Positions 47,611 through 54,924 of a stretch of DNA of 64,000 nt are shown piece by piece; the first letter of the stretch is position 1, and each line of letters begins with the position of its first letter. The stretch spans positions 1 through 64,000 of the forward strand of contig WHSZ01000025.1 in NCBI GenBank assembly GCA_009379845.1. Reading direction: 5' to 3'. Origin of the DNA: Pseudonocardiaceae bacterium (GTDB lineage: Bacteria > Actinomycetota > Actinomycetes > Mycobacteriales > Pseudonocardiaceae). The notes under the pieces were generated by a model. The model was not told where the DNA came from and did no database searches. It was given only the letters and a program-made list of their open reading frames with translations. A program made the translations under genes and the position numbers.

Positions 47611-48119
47611 CGAGCGAGAGCACCCAGACCCCGAGCCCGGAGCCGGCACCCGCGGACCCCGCCGGGCCGGGTTCGGGCCCGCCACGCGCGCAGAACGTCA
47701 TCGCCGCGGCGGTGCCGCTCGCCGTCGGGGTGTTAGCGGCGATCCTGTCCTGGCAGCTCGGGATCGGCGAGCCAGCCGATCCGGGGCCAGGGCTGTGGCC
47801 GCTGATCATCAGCGTAGCCATGGTGATCGTCGCCGCGGTGCTGATGATCCAGTCCCGCCCGACGGGCGCCGAGGAGCGGTTCGGTCGTGAGTCGCTCACG
47901 GTGGCCGTCGGCGTCGTCTCCCTGCTCGGCTACGCGTTCCTGTTCGAGCAGGTCGGCTTCGAGATCCCCACGCTCGCGCTGCTGGTGCTGTGGCTGAAGG
48001 TACTCGGCGGCGAGACGTGGCGCGTCACGGTCGCGGTCTCGCTCGGCGCGAGTACCGCGATCTACCTGCTGTTCATCACCGGGCTCGAGGTGTCGCTGCC
48101 CCACATCGTGCATTTCTAG
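47607..48119 (+). CDS. tctB: Tripartite tricarboxylate transporter small membrane subunit TctB
   Basis: 170 residues: a Pro-rich cytosolic tail (about 1-30) and four hydrophobic helices (NVIAAAVPLAVGVLAAILSWQLGIG, GLWPLIISVAMVIVAAVLMI, and two more). The GPGLWPLIIS segment and the LTVAVGVVSLLGYAFLFEQVGFEIPTLALLVLWLKVLGG region are characteristic of TctB. It starts within the tctC stop (ATGA). Confidence 0.9.
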   Translation: MTSESTQTPSPEPAPADPAGPGSGPPRAQNVIAAAVPLAVGVLAAILSWQLGIGEPADPGPGLWPLIISVAMVIVAAVLMIQSRPTGAEERFGRESLTVAVGVVSLLGYAFLFEQVGFEIPTLALLVLWLKVLGGETWRVTVAVSLGASTAIYLLFITGLEVSLPHIVHF

Positions 48120-48129
48120 AGGTGGCTAC

Positions 48130-49677
48130 ATGGACTTCTTGTCCCCGGTGATCACCGGGTTCGGGGTCGTCTTCCAGCCCGAGAACCTGCTCTACTGCCT
48201 GCTCGGCGTCACGCTCGGCATGCTCGTCGGCGTGCTGCCGGGCCTCGGTCCCGCCGCGACGATCGCGATCCTGCTGCCGATCACCTACAACATCGAGCCG
48301 ACGTCGGCGATCATCATGCTCGCCGGCATCTTCTACGGCGCGCAGTACGGCGGCACGATCACGTCCGTGCTGCTGCGGCTGCCCGGCGAGGCGTCGAGCG
48401 TGGTGACCGCGATCGACGGGCACGAGATGGCCAAGCAGGGCAGGGCGGGCGCGGCACTTGGCATCGCGGCCATCGGCTCGTTCATCGGCGCCACGATCGC
48501 GATCGTCGCGATGACCTTCCTCGCGCCGGCGGTGTCCGGGTTCGCGGTGGACTTCGGGCCCGCCGAGTACACGATGCTGGCTTTGCTTGGCATCCTGCTC
48601 GTCACCACGCTTGGCACCGGGTCACCGTCCAGAGGCATGCTCATGGCGCTGCTCGGCCTGCTGCTGGCCACGGTCGGGCAGGATCCGCTGCAGGGCACCG
48701 CGCGGCTGACCTTCGGCAGCGACGACCTGCTCGACGGCATCGACTTCGTCATCGTGGCCATGGGCGTTTTCGGCGTCGGCGAGATCCTCTACAACCTGGA
48801 GTCGTTGCGGCGCAAGACCCCACCGCCGGCGGCGGTCGGCTCGGTGTATCCGACCCGGAAGGACATCCGCGAGTCGAGCAGCGCCATCGGCCGCGGCTCG
48901 GTCACCGGGTTCCTGCTGGGCATCCTGCCGGGCGGCGGCGCCACCATGTCGTCGATGGTGGCCTACGCGGTGGAGAAGCGGACAAGCAAGCACCGCGAGC
49001 GTTTCGGCAGGGGCGCGATCCAGGGCGTCGCGGGGCCGGAGACCGCGAACAACGCCGCTGCTACGTCGTCGTTCATCCCGCTGCTGTCGCTGGGCATCCC
49101 GGCCAACGCGACGATGGCGGTGATGTTCGGCGCGCTCATGCTGCAGGGCATCACCCCGGGTCCGCTGCTCGTGGACGACGAGCCCGAGCTGTTCTGGGGC
49201 GTCGTCAACTCGATGTACGTCGGCAACCTGCTGCTGCTCGCGATGAGCCTGCCGCTGATCGGGATGTTCGTGCGTATCCTGCGGGTTCGCCCGGCGATCC
49301 TGGCCCCGCTGACGATTCTGATCACCATGATCGGCGTCTACTCGGTGCGGATGAACGTGTTCGACATGTTCCTGATGATCGGGCTCGGCGTGCTGGGCTA
49401 CCTGATGAAGAAGGTCGGGTTCGAGCCGGGGCCGCTGGTGCTCGCGTTCGTGCTCGGCGGCATCCTCGAATCGGCGTTCCGGCGCTCGATGCGCACCTTC
49501 GACGGGCAGCTCTCCGGGTTCCTCACCCAGCCGATCGCCGCGACGCTATTCGGTGCGATCGCGCTGATCGTGGTGCTTGCCCTGCTCCGCGCCGTCCGCA
49601 ATCGCCGCGCCCTGCGCAATCGCCGCGCGACGGAGCGCCGCACCGAACCCGCTGAGCCCGCCGGCCCACGCCGCTAA
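48130..49677 (+). CDS. tctA: Tripartite tricarboxylate transporter large permease TctA
   Basis: 515 residues with about 11-12 transmembrane helices. TctA hallmarks are LGVTLGMLVGVLPGLGPAATIAILLPITY, GIFYGAQYGGTITSVLLRLPGEASSVVTAIDGHEMAKQGRAG, and the internally repeated GSVTGFLLGILPGGGATMSSMVAYAVEK and GVAGPETANNAAATSSFIPLLSLGIPANATMAVM. It is the Na+- or H+-coupled permease of the system. A basic Arg-rich tail ends the protein. Its TAA is the first triplet of the second copy of the dispersed 3' element. Confidence 0.94.
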   Translation: MDFLSPVITGFGVVFQPENLLYCLLGVTLGMLVGVLPGLGPAATIAILLPITYNIEPTSAIIMLAGIFYGAQYGGTITSVLLRLPGEASSVVTAIDGHEMAKQGRAGAALGIAAIGSFIGATIAIVAMTFLAPAVSGFAVDFGPAEYTMLALLGILLVTTLGTGSPSRGMLMALLGLLLATVGQDPLQGTARLTFGSDDLLDGIDFVIVAMGVFGVGEILYNLESLRRKTPPPAAVGSVYPTRKDIRESSSAIGRGSVTGFLLGILPGGGATMSSMVAYAVEKRTSKHRERFGRGAIQGVAGPETANNAAATSSFIPLLSLGIPANATMAVMFGALMLQGITPGPLLVDDEPELFWGVVNSMYVGNLLLLAMSLPLIGMFVRILRVRPAILAPLTILITMIGVYSVRMNVFDMFLMIGLGVLGYLMKKVGFEPGPLVLAFVLGGILESAFRRSMRTFDGQLSGFLTQPIAATLFGAIALIVVLALLRAVRNRRALRNRRATERRTEPAEPAGPRR

Positions 49678-49717
49678 AATAACACCGTCAGAAACGCAGT
49701 ATGGATGCATATTGCGG
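49675..49717. repeat. Dispersed 3' element, copy 4, with inverted core
   Basis: TAAAATAACACCGTCAGAAA is followed by CGCAGTATGGATGCATATTG and CGGG. The flanks match copy 1 (AAATAAC-CCGTCA-AAAC before, CATATTGCGG after), but the centre reads TATGGATGCATA where copy 1 has its reverse complement. Core at 49697-49714, one arm mismatch. The rest of the 234-base gap to rpsP shows only the rpsP leader. Confidence 0.8.
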
Positions 49718-49911
49718 GTGTGGGGGCGTACGGCGTTACCCGCGGCTGGCTGATCCGAGCCATCTGGCAGAATGGTTAGTTGCCCGCTGCGGCCGGACCC
49801 TCTCACCGTGCCGCGGAGGCCTACGAACTTCCGGACACGCGCAGCCGTCCCCACTCGGCCCGCGTGCGTCCGACCCTCCAGCGACGAGAGATTTGAGGAG
49901 CACCACAACCC

Positions 49912-50433
49912 GTGGCTGTCAAGATCAAGCTGCAGCGCCATGGCAAGATCCGCGCGCCGTATTACCGGATCATCGTGGCCGACGCCCGCACCCGCAGGGA
50001 CGGCCGGGCCATCGAGACCATCGGCAAGTACCACCCGAAGGAGAACCCGAGCTACATCGAGGTGGACTCCGAGCGGGCCCAGTACTGGCTCGGTGTCGGC
50101 GCGCAGCCGACCGAGCCGGTGGAGAGCATTCTCAAGGTGACCGGCGACTGGCAGAAGTTCAAGGGCCTGCCGGGCGCGGAGGGCACGCTGCAGGCCCGCG
50201 AGCCGAAGCCGGACAAGAAGGCGCTGTTCGAAGCCGCCGTGGCCGCCGCTGGCGACGCGCCGACCACCGAGGCCACCACCCAGAAGAAGAAGTCGTCGTC
50301 CAAGAAGGATTCGGGCGAGTCCGCCGAGGCCAAGCAGTCCAAGGACACGAAAGAGTCCAAGGACGACGCGAAGGCATCCAAGGACGCGAAGGGCTCCGAC
50401 GACGGTGAGTCGGCGGACAAGGCGGAGGCGTGA
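49912..50433 (+). CDS. rpsP: 30S ribosomal protein S16
   Basis: 173 residues. The S16 core occupies about the first 90 residues ([41 protein letters not shown]). A long C-terminal extension then follows, rich in Lys, Ser, Asp and Ala ([21 protein letters not shown]), characteristic of Actinobacteria and probably disordered. GTG start. It is the first gene of the rpsP-khpA-rimM group; its stop overlaps the khpA GTG. Confidence 0.97.
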   Translation: MAVKIKLQRHGKIRAPYYRIIVADARTRRDGRAIETIGKYHPKENPSYIEVDSERAQYWLGVGAQPTEPVESILKVTGDWQKFKGLPGAEGTLQAREPKPDKKALFEAAVAAAGDAPTTEATTQKKKSSSKKDSGESAEAKQSKDTKESKDDAKASKDAKGSDDGESADKAEA

Positions 50434-50669
50434 GCTTCCTCGCCGATTCACTCGAGCATCTGGTACGCGGCATCGTGGACAACCCGGACGACGTGCGCGT
50501 CGAACTGGTGACCACGCGCCGCGGCCGGACGCTCGAGGTGCACGTCAACCCGGACGATCTGGGCAAGGTGATCGGTCGCAGCGGGCGTACCGCGACCGCG
50601 CTGCGCACCGTGATGACCGGCATCGGTGGTCGCGGCGTTCGGGTGGACGTCGTGGACACCGATCACTGA
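50430..50669 (+). CDS. khpA: KH-domain RNA-binding protein KhpA
   Basis: 79 residues: [19 protein letters not shown], then a KH fold with the RNA-binding [18 protein letters not shown] loop (GxxG within IGRSGR). KhpA proteins bind RNA and, with KhpB/Jag, influence cell-size control; the position between rpsP and rimM is conserved. The GTG start overlaps the rpsP stop (GTGA). Confidence 0.95.
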   Translation: MSFLADSLEHLVRGIVDNPDDVRVELVTTRRGRTLEVHVNPDDLGKVIGRSGRTATALRTVMTGIGGRGVRVDVVDTDH

Positions 50670-50692
50670 ACCACCCGCGGGCTGCGCCGTAG

Positions 50693-51208
50693 ATGGAGGT
50701 CGTGGTCGGCCGGGTGGCCAAGGCGCACGGGGTGAGTGGTGAGCTCGCCGTCGAGGTGCGCACCGATTCCCCGGATGAGCGGTTCGCCGATGGCGCCGTG
50801 ATGACGGTGCGGATGCGGAACGGCGAGGCCCGCGAGCTGACCGTGACCAGTGCGCGCCCGCATTCCGGGCGGCTGCTGGTGCGTTTCGAGCAGGTGGTCA
50901 CCAGGGAAGCCGCCGAGGCGTTGCGCGGGTGCCTGCTGGTCGCCGAAGCCGAGGATCTGCCACCGACCGAGGATCCGGACGAGTTCTACGACCACGAACT
51001 GGAAGGCCTTGCCGTGCGCACCACGGACGGCAGCGAGGTGGGAACGGTCGCCGAGGTCGTGCACGTGCCGGGCAGCGAGCTGCTGGCGGTGAACCGCCCG
51101 GACGGCTCGCAGTCCCTGGTCCCGTTTGTCCGCGAGATCGTCCCCACCGTCGACGTAACCGCCGGCCACGTCGTGATAGACCCGCCAGAGGGCCTGCTGG
51201 ACGGCTGA
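50693..51208 (+). CDS. rimM: 16S rRNA-processing protein RimM
   Basis: 171 residues. The N-terminal RimM domain starts [29 protein letters not shown]; the PRC-barrel domain holds [17 protein letters not shown] and [40 protein letters not shown]. It assists maturation of the 30S head with S19. It normally adjoins trmD, but here trmD is 9 kb away behind an accessory region. Confidence 0.95.
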   Translation: MEVVVGRVAKAHGVSGELAVEVRTDSPDERFADGAVMTVRMRNGEARELTVTSARPHSGRLLVRFEQVVTREAAEALRGCLLVAEAEDLPPTEDPDEFYDHELEGLAVRTTDGSEVGTVAEVVHVPGSELLAVNRPDGSQSLVPFVREIVPTVDVTAGHVVIDPPEGLLDG

Positions 51209-51235
51209 TCGCCCGCCGTGCGTCGCGACCAGGGG

Positions 51236-51550
51236 TCAGCAGGCGCGCAGGAAGCGGTTCCAGCCGGTGGCGGGGAAGACGAGGGTGCCGGCGTCCGGGC
51301 GCTTGGAGTCGCGCACGCCGACGGCCTGCTCGGCGGTGGCGACCTGGACGCAGTTACTGGAGCTGCCGCTATGGCTGCTGGTGCGCCACGCGGCTGGGGC
51401 GAAACCCACCTCCACGCAGTTACCCGAGCTGCCGCTGTAGCTGCTGGTGCGCCACTCGGCTGGGGCGAAACCCACCTCCACGCAGTCGCCGGAGTTGCCG
51501 CTGTAGCTGCTCTTGCGCCACCGGGCTGCGGAGAAATCCGCCGTGATCAT
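51236..51550 (-). CDS. DUF397-domain protein with a triplicated SSYSG motif
   Basis: 104 residues from the ATG at 51550, overlapping the end of the XRE gene. DUF397 proteins usually have one W-R-K-S-S-Y-S-G...CVEV half and one VRDSK...FL half. Here the first half appears three times (WRKSSYSGNSGDCVEV, WRTSSYSGSSGNCVEV, WRTSSHSGSSSNCVQV) before the single C-terminal VGVRDSKRPDAGTLVFPATGWNRFL. The function is unknown; DUF397 genes sit next to XRE/DUF5753 regulators across Actinobacteria and take part in developmental and antibiotic control (WhiJ-like systems). Confidence 0.88.
   Translation of the reverse strand: MITADFSAARWRKSSYSGNSGDCVEVGFAPAEWRTSSYSGSSGNCVEVGFAPAAWRTSSHSGSSSNCVQVATAEQAVGVRDSKRPDAGTLVFPATGWNRFLRAC
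51323..51520. repeat. Three tandem 66-bp repeats inside the DUF397 gene
   Basis: The unit encodes 22 residues (W to the residue before the next W). The first two copies share the segment for EVGFAPA almost exactly at the DNA level (GGGGCGAAACCCACCTCCAC is repeated); the third diverges after the Cys. The pattern indicates unequal crossover or slippage within the gene. Confidence 0.85.
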
Positions 51551-52419
51551 GTCTGCTCCTCGGAATGTCGGGCCAGCTCGGCGATCAGCTGGGCCGAGCG
51601 CTTGGGTGGCAGCGCCTTGGCCAGGATGCGTTGCCATGCCAGCCTATAACTCTCGATATGCGGAGCTTCCTCCAGGAACATGCTCTGCACCCGGTTCTCC
51701 AGGTACACCAGCGGCGGATCGGACTCGTACTCCATGATCATGAACGGGCCTTCCAACCCGGGGTGTGGACCGGCGGCGACCGGGACCACCTGCACGGTCA
51801 CCCGGTCCCGCTGTGCCATATCCACCAGGTGCCGTAGTTGGGCGGCCACGACACCGGGCCCGCCCACGGGCACGCGTAGCGCGGGCTCGTAGAGCACGAC
51901 ATGAAGGTTCGGCGGCACGGCTCTGCTGAGCAATCCCTGCCGGCCGAGCCTCGCCGCCACGCGAGTGTCTACTTCGGACTCGAAGAGTTCGCGCTCGATC
52001 GTTCCCTCGATGATCGCCCGCGCGTAGTCGGCGGTCTGCAGCAAACCGGGAATCCACAACGGTTCGTAGTTCGACAGTGCCGTGGTGGAGCCTTCCAGTT
52101 CGATCAGCGCCTGCCACTGATCCGGTAACCCGTTGCCGTGCACCTGCACCCAACCCGGATTGGCTGCCTCCCGCACCATGCCAAGGATTTCCTCGCGGCG
52201 TGCCTGCGCCACGTGATACATGCCGAGCAGGGTGGCGACCTCCTCGAGCTGCAGGCCCAGCTGCCCGTTCTCCATCCGGCTGATCTTGCTCTGGGACACC
52301 CCGAGCCGGGCGCCGACCTCACCCGCGGTCAGCCCGGACCTCTTGCGCAGCCGCTTGAGCTCGGCGGCCACCCGCCGTGAGCGGACCGTCGGCCTACCAC
52401 CCTGCTGCCCTGTCATCAT
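51547..52419 (-). CDS. XRE-family regulator with DUF5753 domain
   Basis: 290 residues. The N-terminal Cro/C1 HTH is AELKRLRKRSGLTAGEVGARLGVSQSKISRMENGQ; the remainder is the DUF5753 effector domain with ALSNYEPLWIPGLLQTADYARAII, the ARLGRQGLL segment, VVLYEPALRVPVGG and VQVVPVAAGPHPGLEGPFMIMEY. It is paired with the DUF397 gene (4-base overlap) and divergent from a small gene at 52541. This three-part layout is a common actinobacterial regulatory or toxin-antitoxin-like unit; which partner acts on which is not visible in sequence. Confidence 0.9.
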   Translation of the reverse strand: MMTGQQGGRPTVRSRRVAAELKRLRKRSGLTAGEVGARLGVSQSKISRMENGQLGLQLEEVATLLGMYHVAQARREEILGMVREAANPGWVQVHGNGLPDQWQALIELEGSTTALSNYEPLWIPGLLQTADYARAIIEGTIERELFESEVDTRVAARLGRQGLLSRAVPPNLHVVLYEPALRVPVGGPGVVAAQLRHLVDMAQRDRVTVQVVPVAAGPHPGLEGPFMIMEYESDPPLVYLENRVQSMFLEEAPHIESYRLAWQRILAKALPPKRSAQLIAELARHSEEQT

Positions 52420-52540
52420 GCGCCTCCCTGCGCCAAAAAATTCGGGCCGTGCATAAACATGTGCGTTGTGTGTTCGCGCGCCAAACTACAGCGCGAAATC
52501 ACGCAAACCGCAACTCATACATGCCGAAACAGGGGAGGCG

Positions 52541-52765
52541 ATGACCGTGGCCCTTAGCTGGCTTTCCGGGATAACGGTCGAATCGTGGGTGGAGATGGAA
52601 GAGCCGGTGCCCGCCCGATGCGAGCTCGACCCGACGAACGACTCCGCCACGCTGTTCTTTGGGGAGCGCGAGGACTTCGTGCTGCACCTGTGCCGGGACA
52701 ATCTGCGCACCGTCGCCGAGCTGGCCGGCAAGGCCCACGCCGACCTCGCAGCCGAAAACCCGTAG
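52541..52765 (+). CDS. Small hypothetical protein divergent from the XRE gene
   Basis: 74 residues: MTVALSWLSGITVESWVEMEEPVPARCELDPTNDSATLFFGEREDFVLHLCRDNLRTVAELAGKAHADLAAENP. The ATG at 52541 follows GGGGAGGCG. It is acidic and soluble, with no known fold, but small proteins with an LHLxxDxLRxL-type end are often found beside XRE/DUF397 pairs. It ends at the TAG that directly precedes a dehydrogenase remnant. Confidence 0.6.
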   Translation: MTVALSWLSGITVESWVEMEEPVPARCELDPTNDSATLFFGEREDFVLHLCRDNLRTVAELAGKAHADLAAENP

Positions 52766-52893
52766 CCCTCTCCCGAACCCCGGCTCGGCGGCATCGACGA
52801 CGTGGTCGGGCCGGTGCTGTTCCGCGCATCGGATCGGGCAAACTTCGTCACCGCCAGGTGCTCTACGTGGACGGAGGCCGCACCCTTGTCTAA
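52766..52893 (+). pseudogene. Remnant of a short-chain dehydrogenase/reductase C-terminus, frameshifted
   Basis: Translation gives RLGGIDDVVGPVLFRASDRANFVT, then after a one-base shift QVLYVDGGRTLV and a stop. Together these are the canonical SDR ending (RLG..DDV...VLFLASD...FVTGQVLYVDGG). The GGC for Gly has become GC (ACCGCCAGGTG instead of ACCGGCCAGGTG), a one-base deletion. Only about 40 residues remain; the body of the gene is replaced by the small XRE-linked gene, so the junction near 52765 is a deletion or recombination scar. Confidence 0.85.
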
Positions 52894-53443
52894 CCACGGC
52901 CGGCTGCGCTTGCTGCCAGCCGACGAGCTGGACGGCGCGCAGCGCGAGTTGCACGAGCGCGTCGTCGGCGGGCGGCGCGCCGGGCAGCCGTTCTCGTCCA
53001 GCACCGAGCGCGGCGAGCTGTTCGGACCGTTCAACGCGCTGCTGCGCACGACCGCCCTCGGGATGGCCGTGCAGCACGTGGGGGAGCTGCTGCGCTTCGA
53101 GGGCCGGCTGCCCGCCCGGCTGCGGGAGCTGGCGATCCTCGCGGTGGGCGCGGGCTGCGACTACGAGTGGTACTCGCACAGCAGGGTGGCGTTGGCCGTT
53201 GGCGTGACGCACGCCGATCTGGACGCGCTCGCGGCCGGCGGTGTCCCGGAGTCCTGCGACGAACGCGAGGCCGTCGCGCTGCGACTGTGCCGCGCGCTGC
53301 CGCACGAGGTGCCCGATGAGCTATACGAGCTTGCCAGGCGGCACTTCGACGAGGCGGAGCTGGTCGAGCTGAGCGTGCTGACCGGGTACTACCGGCTGCT
53401 CGCCGGGGTGCTGGCCACCTTCGACGTACCGGCACCCGAGTAG
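52886..53443 (+). CDS. Carboxymuconolactone decarboxylase (AhpD-like) family protein
   Basis: 185 residues from a TTG at 52886 that overlaps the old SDR stop, the arrangement of an ancestral SDR-CMD operon. The helical CMD domain has FNALLRTTALGMAVQHVGELLRFEGRLPARLRELAILAVGAGCDYEWYSHSRVALAVGV, with Cys then EWYSH in place of the CxxC of true AhpD; this matches the EWxxH subgroup. Function unknown, possibly hydrolytic or redox on aromatic intermediates. A longer frame to 52802 exists only because of the frameshifted SDR remnant. It overlaps the convergent next gene by about 55 bases. Confidence 0.8.
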   Translation: MSNHGRLRLLPADELDGAQRELHERVVGGRRAGQPFSSSTERGELFGPFNALLRTTALGMAVQHVGELLRFEGRLPARLRELAILAVGAGCDYEWYSHSRVALAVGVTHADLDALAAGGVPESCDEREAVALRLCRALPHEVPDELYELARRHFDEAELVELSVLTGYYRLLAGVLATFDVPAPE

Positions 53444-53795
53444 CTGGAAACCAGGCCCGCGAGGCCGAGCGCGGCGTAGGCCCCGCTCAACGCCGTCAGC
53501 ACAGCCGCCGAGCGCCGGGGCACATCGCCGCGCCGCAGGTGCCCAAGGCCGGAAAGCGTGTCGCGTCCATCAGCAGGCACAGCCGCTGCCACATCGTCCG
53601 CGCCGGCCGATCGCTTGCCAGATACCCGACGCCCAGGGCGACCGCACGCGCGCCGAATATCCGTATCAGGTAGACGACCTCGGGTGTGGTGCGGTCGGCG
53701 GCCCCGACCAGCCGGGTGTTCAGCCGCGGCGCCACGAGCGCCAGCGTGCCCCACGCGATCCTGCCCACGGCCGCACAGCCGAATGCCTTGTTCAT
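53389..53795 (-). pseudogene. Frameshifted DUF4267-like small membrane protein
   Basis: From ATG 53795 (GGAGG upstream) one frame reads NKAFGCAAVGRIAWGTLALVAPRLNTRLVG ... VVYLIRIFGARAVALGVGYLASDRPARTMWQRLCLLMDA, then becomes Arg/Cys-rich and stops at 53496. The -1/+2 frame continues sensibly as DTLSGLGHLRRGDVPRRSAAVLTALSGAYAALGLAGLVSSY to 53389. The break is near 53560-53566 (GACGCGACACG). The intact protein would be a four-helix membrane protein of unknown function. Either a real frameshift or an assembly error. Confidence 0.7.
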
Positions 53796-53905
53796 CGCAC
53801 ACCTCCACGTCCGGGAACACCGGCTCAGCGTGGCGGGCCGCGGCCGCGCCGTCGATTACCTTCCGGGTAATCGCGCCGGTGAACCGGCGGCCGTAGAGTG
53901 CGGCG

Positions 53906-54770
53906 ATGGGCGTCGGTGAGCTGCTCCGCGAGTGGCGCGGGCGGCGGCGGTTGAGCCAGCTGGAACTGTCCGGCCGGTTACGTGTCGGCGCGGCATCTGA
54001 GCTTCGTGGAAACCGGCAGGGCGAACGTGAGCCGCGCGCTGATCCTGCGGCTGGCCGACCAGCTGGACATGCCGCTACGCGCGCGTAACGAGCTGCTGCT
54101 CGCTGCCGGCTACGCCCCCGCGTTCGGCGAGCACTCGCTTGGTGGCGAGGACATGTGGGCGGTACGCGAGGCGGTGCGCGCGGTGCTGGCCGGGCACCAG
54201 CCGCACCCGGCGATCGCCATCGACCAGCGTTGGGATCTGGTCGCGGCCAACCTCGGCTGTCTCGTGTTGCTCGAAGGGATCTCCGAGGAGCTACTGGCCA
54301 CACCGGTGAACGCGATGCGGCTGTGCCTGCACCCAGATGGGCTGGCGCCCCGCATCGTGAACCTCGACCAGGTGCGGCCGCTGATACTGCGCCGAGTGCG
54401 GCGCCAGGCCGAGGTCACCGGCCTGCCCGAGCTGGCCGCGCTGCACGACGAGCTGGCCGGCTACCAGGCCGGCTCGCGGCCCGTCCGGGATGCTCGGCTG
54501 TTCGTGCCGGTGCGGCTGCGCCTTCCGGACGGAGCCGAGCTGGCGCTGCTGAACACCATCGCGACGTTCGGTACCGCGCTGGACATCACGGTCGCGGAGT
54601 TGACCATGGAGTCGTTCTTCCCCGCCGACCCGGCGAGCGCGGAATTCCTCCGGCAGCGCGCGGACCGGAACGCCGGGACGGCCCGGCGGGTGCTCGCCGA
54701 TCACCCGGACCTCGCCGGCGTCATCCGCGACACGGCGCCGCCTTGTGCGAGTGGGCCCGCATGTGGGTGA
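53906..54770 (+). pseudogene. Frameshifted XRE regulator with MmyB-like ligand domain
   Basis: Frame one gives MGVGELLREWRGRRRLSQLELSGRL, then is lost. From about 53979 the +1 frame gives VSARHLSFVETGRANVSRALILRLADQLDMPLRARNELLLAAGYAP and a MmyB-like domain (HPAIAIDQRWDLVAANLG ... LHPDGLAPRIVNL ... LNTIATFGTALDITVAELTMESFFPADPASAEFL). Joined, it is a standard 285-residue HTH-MmyB regulator. The shift falls inside the HTH (CGGTTACGTGTCG): one base too many or two too few. Unless the GTG at 53982 rescues a truncated protein, DNA binding is lost. Confidence 0.82.
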
Positions 54771-54797
54771 CCCATTACCGCGATCAGCCCGCGAAAC

Positions 54798-54841
54798 GCG
54801 GTACTGAGCGATGCTCAGTACCGCAATATGGATGCATATTG
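54798..54841. repeat. Compound hairpin: 11-bp perfect stem abutting palindromic core copy 5
   Basis: GCGGTACTGAG (54798-54808) pairs perfectly with CTCAGTACCGC (54814-54824) over a 5-base loop. The last C is the first base of the core CAATATGGATGCATATTG (54824-54841), with 7-bp perfect arms and a GATG loop. It lies 28 bases after the MmyB-like gene. Its position and stem make a terminator plausible. The core is in the same orientation as copy 4 and opposite to copy 1. Confidence 0.75.
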
Positions 54842-54924
54842 GGGTACTCGGGCGTGCGTGGGCGCGGGGCGCTCCGGGGGTCCGCGGGACGGGGCGCTCG
54901 CTCCGGGGGTCCTGGGCACGGGGG

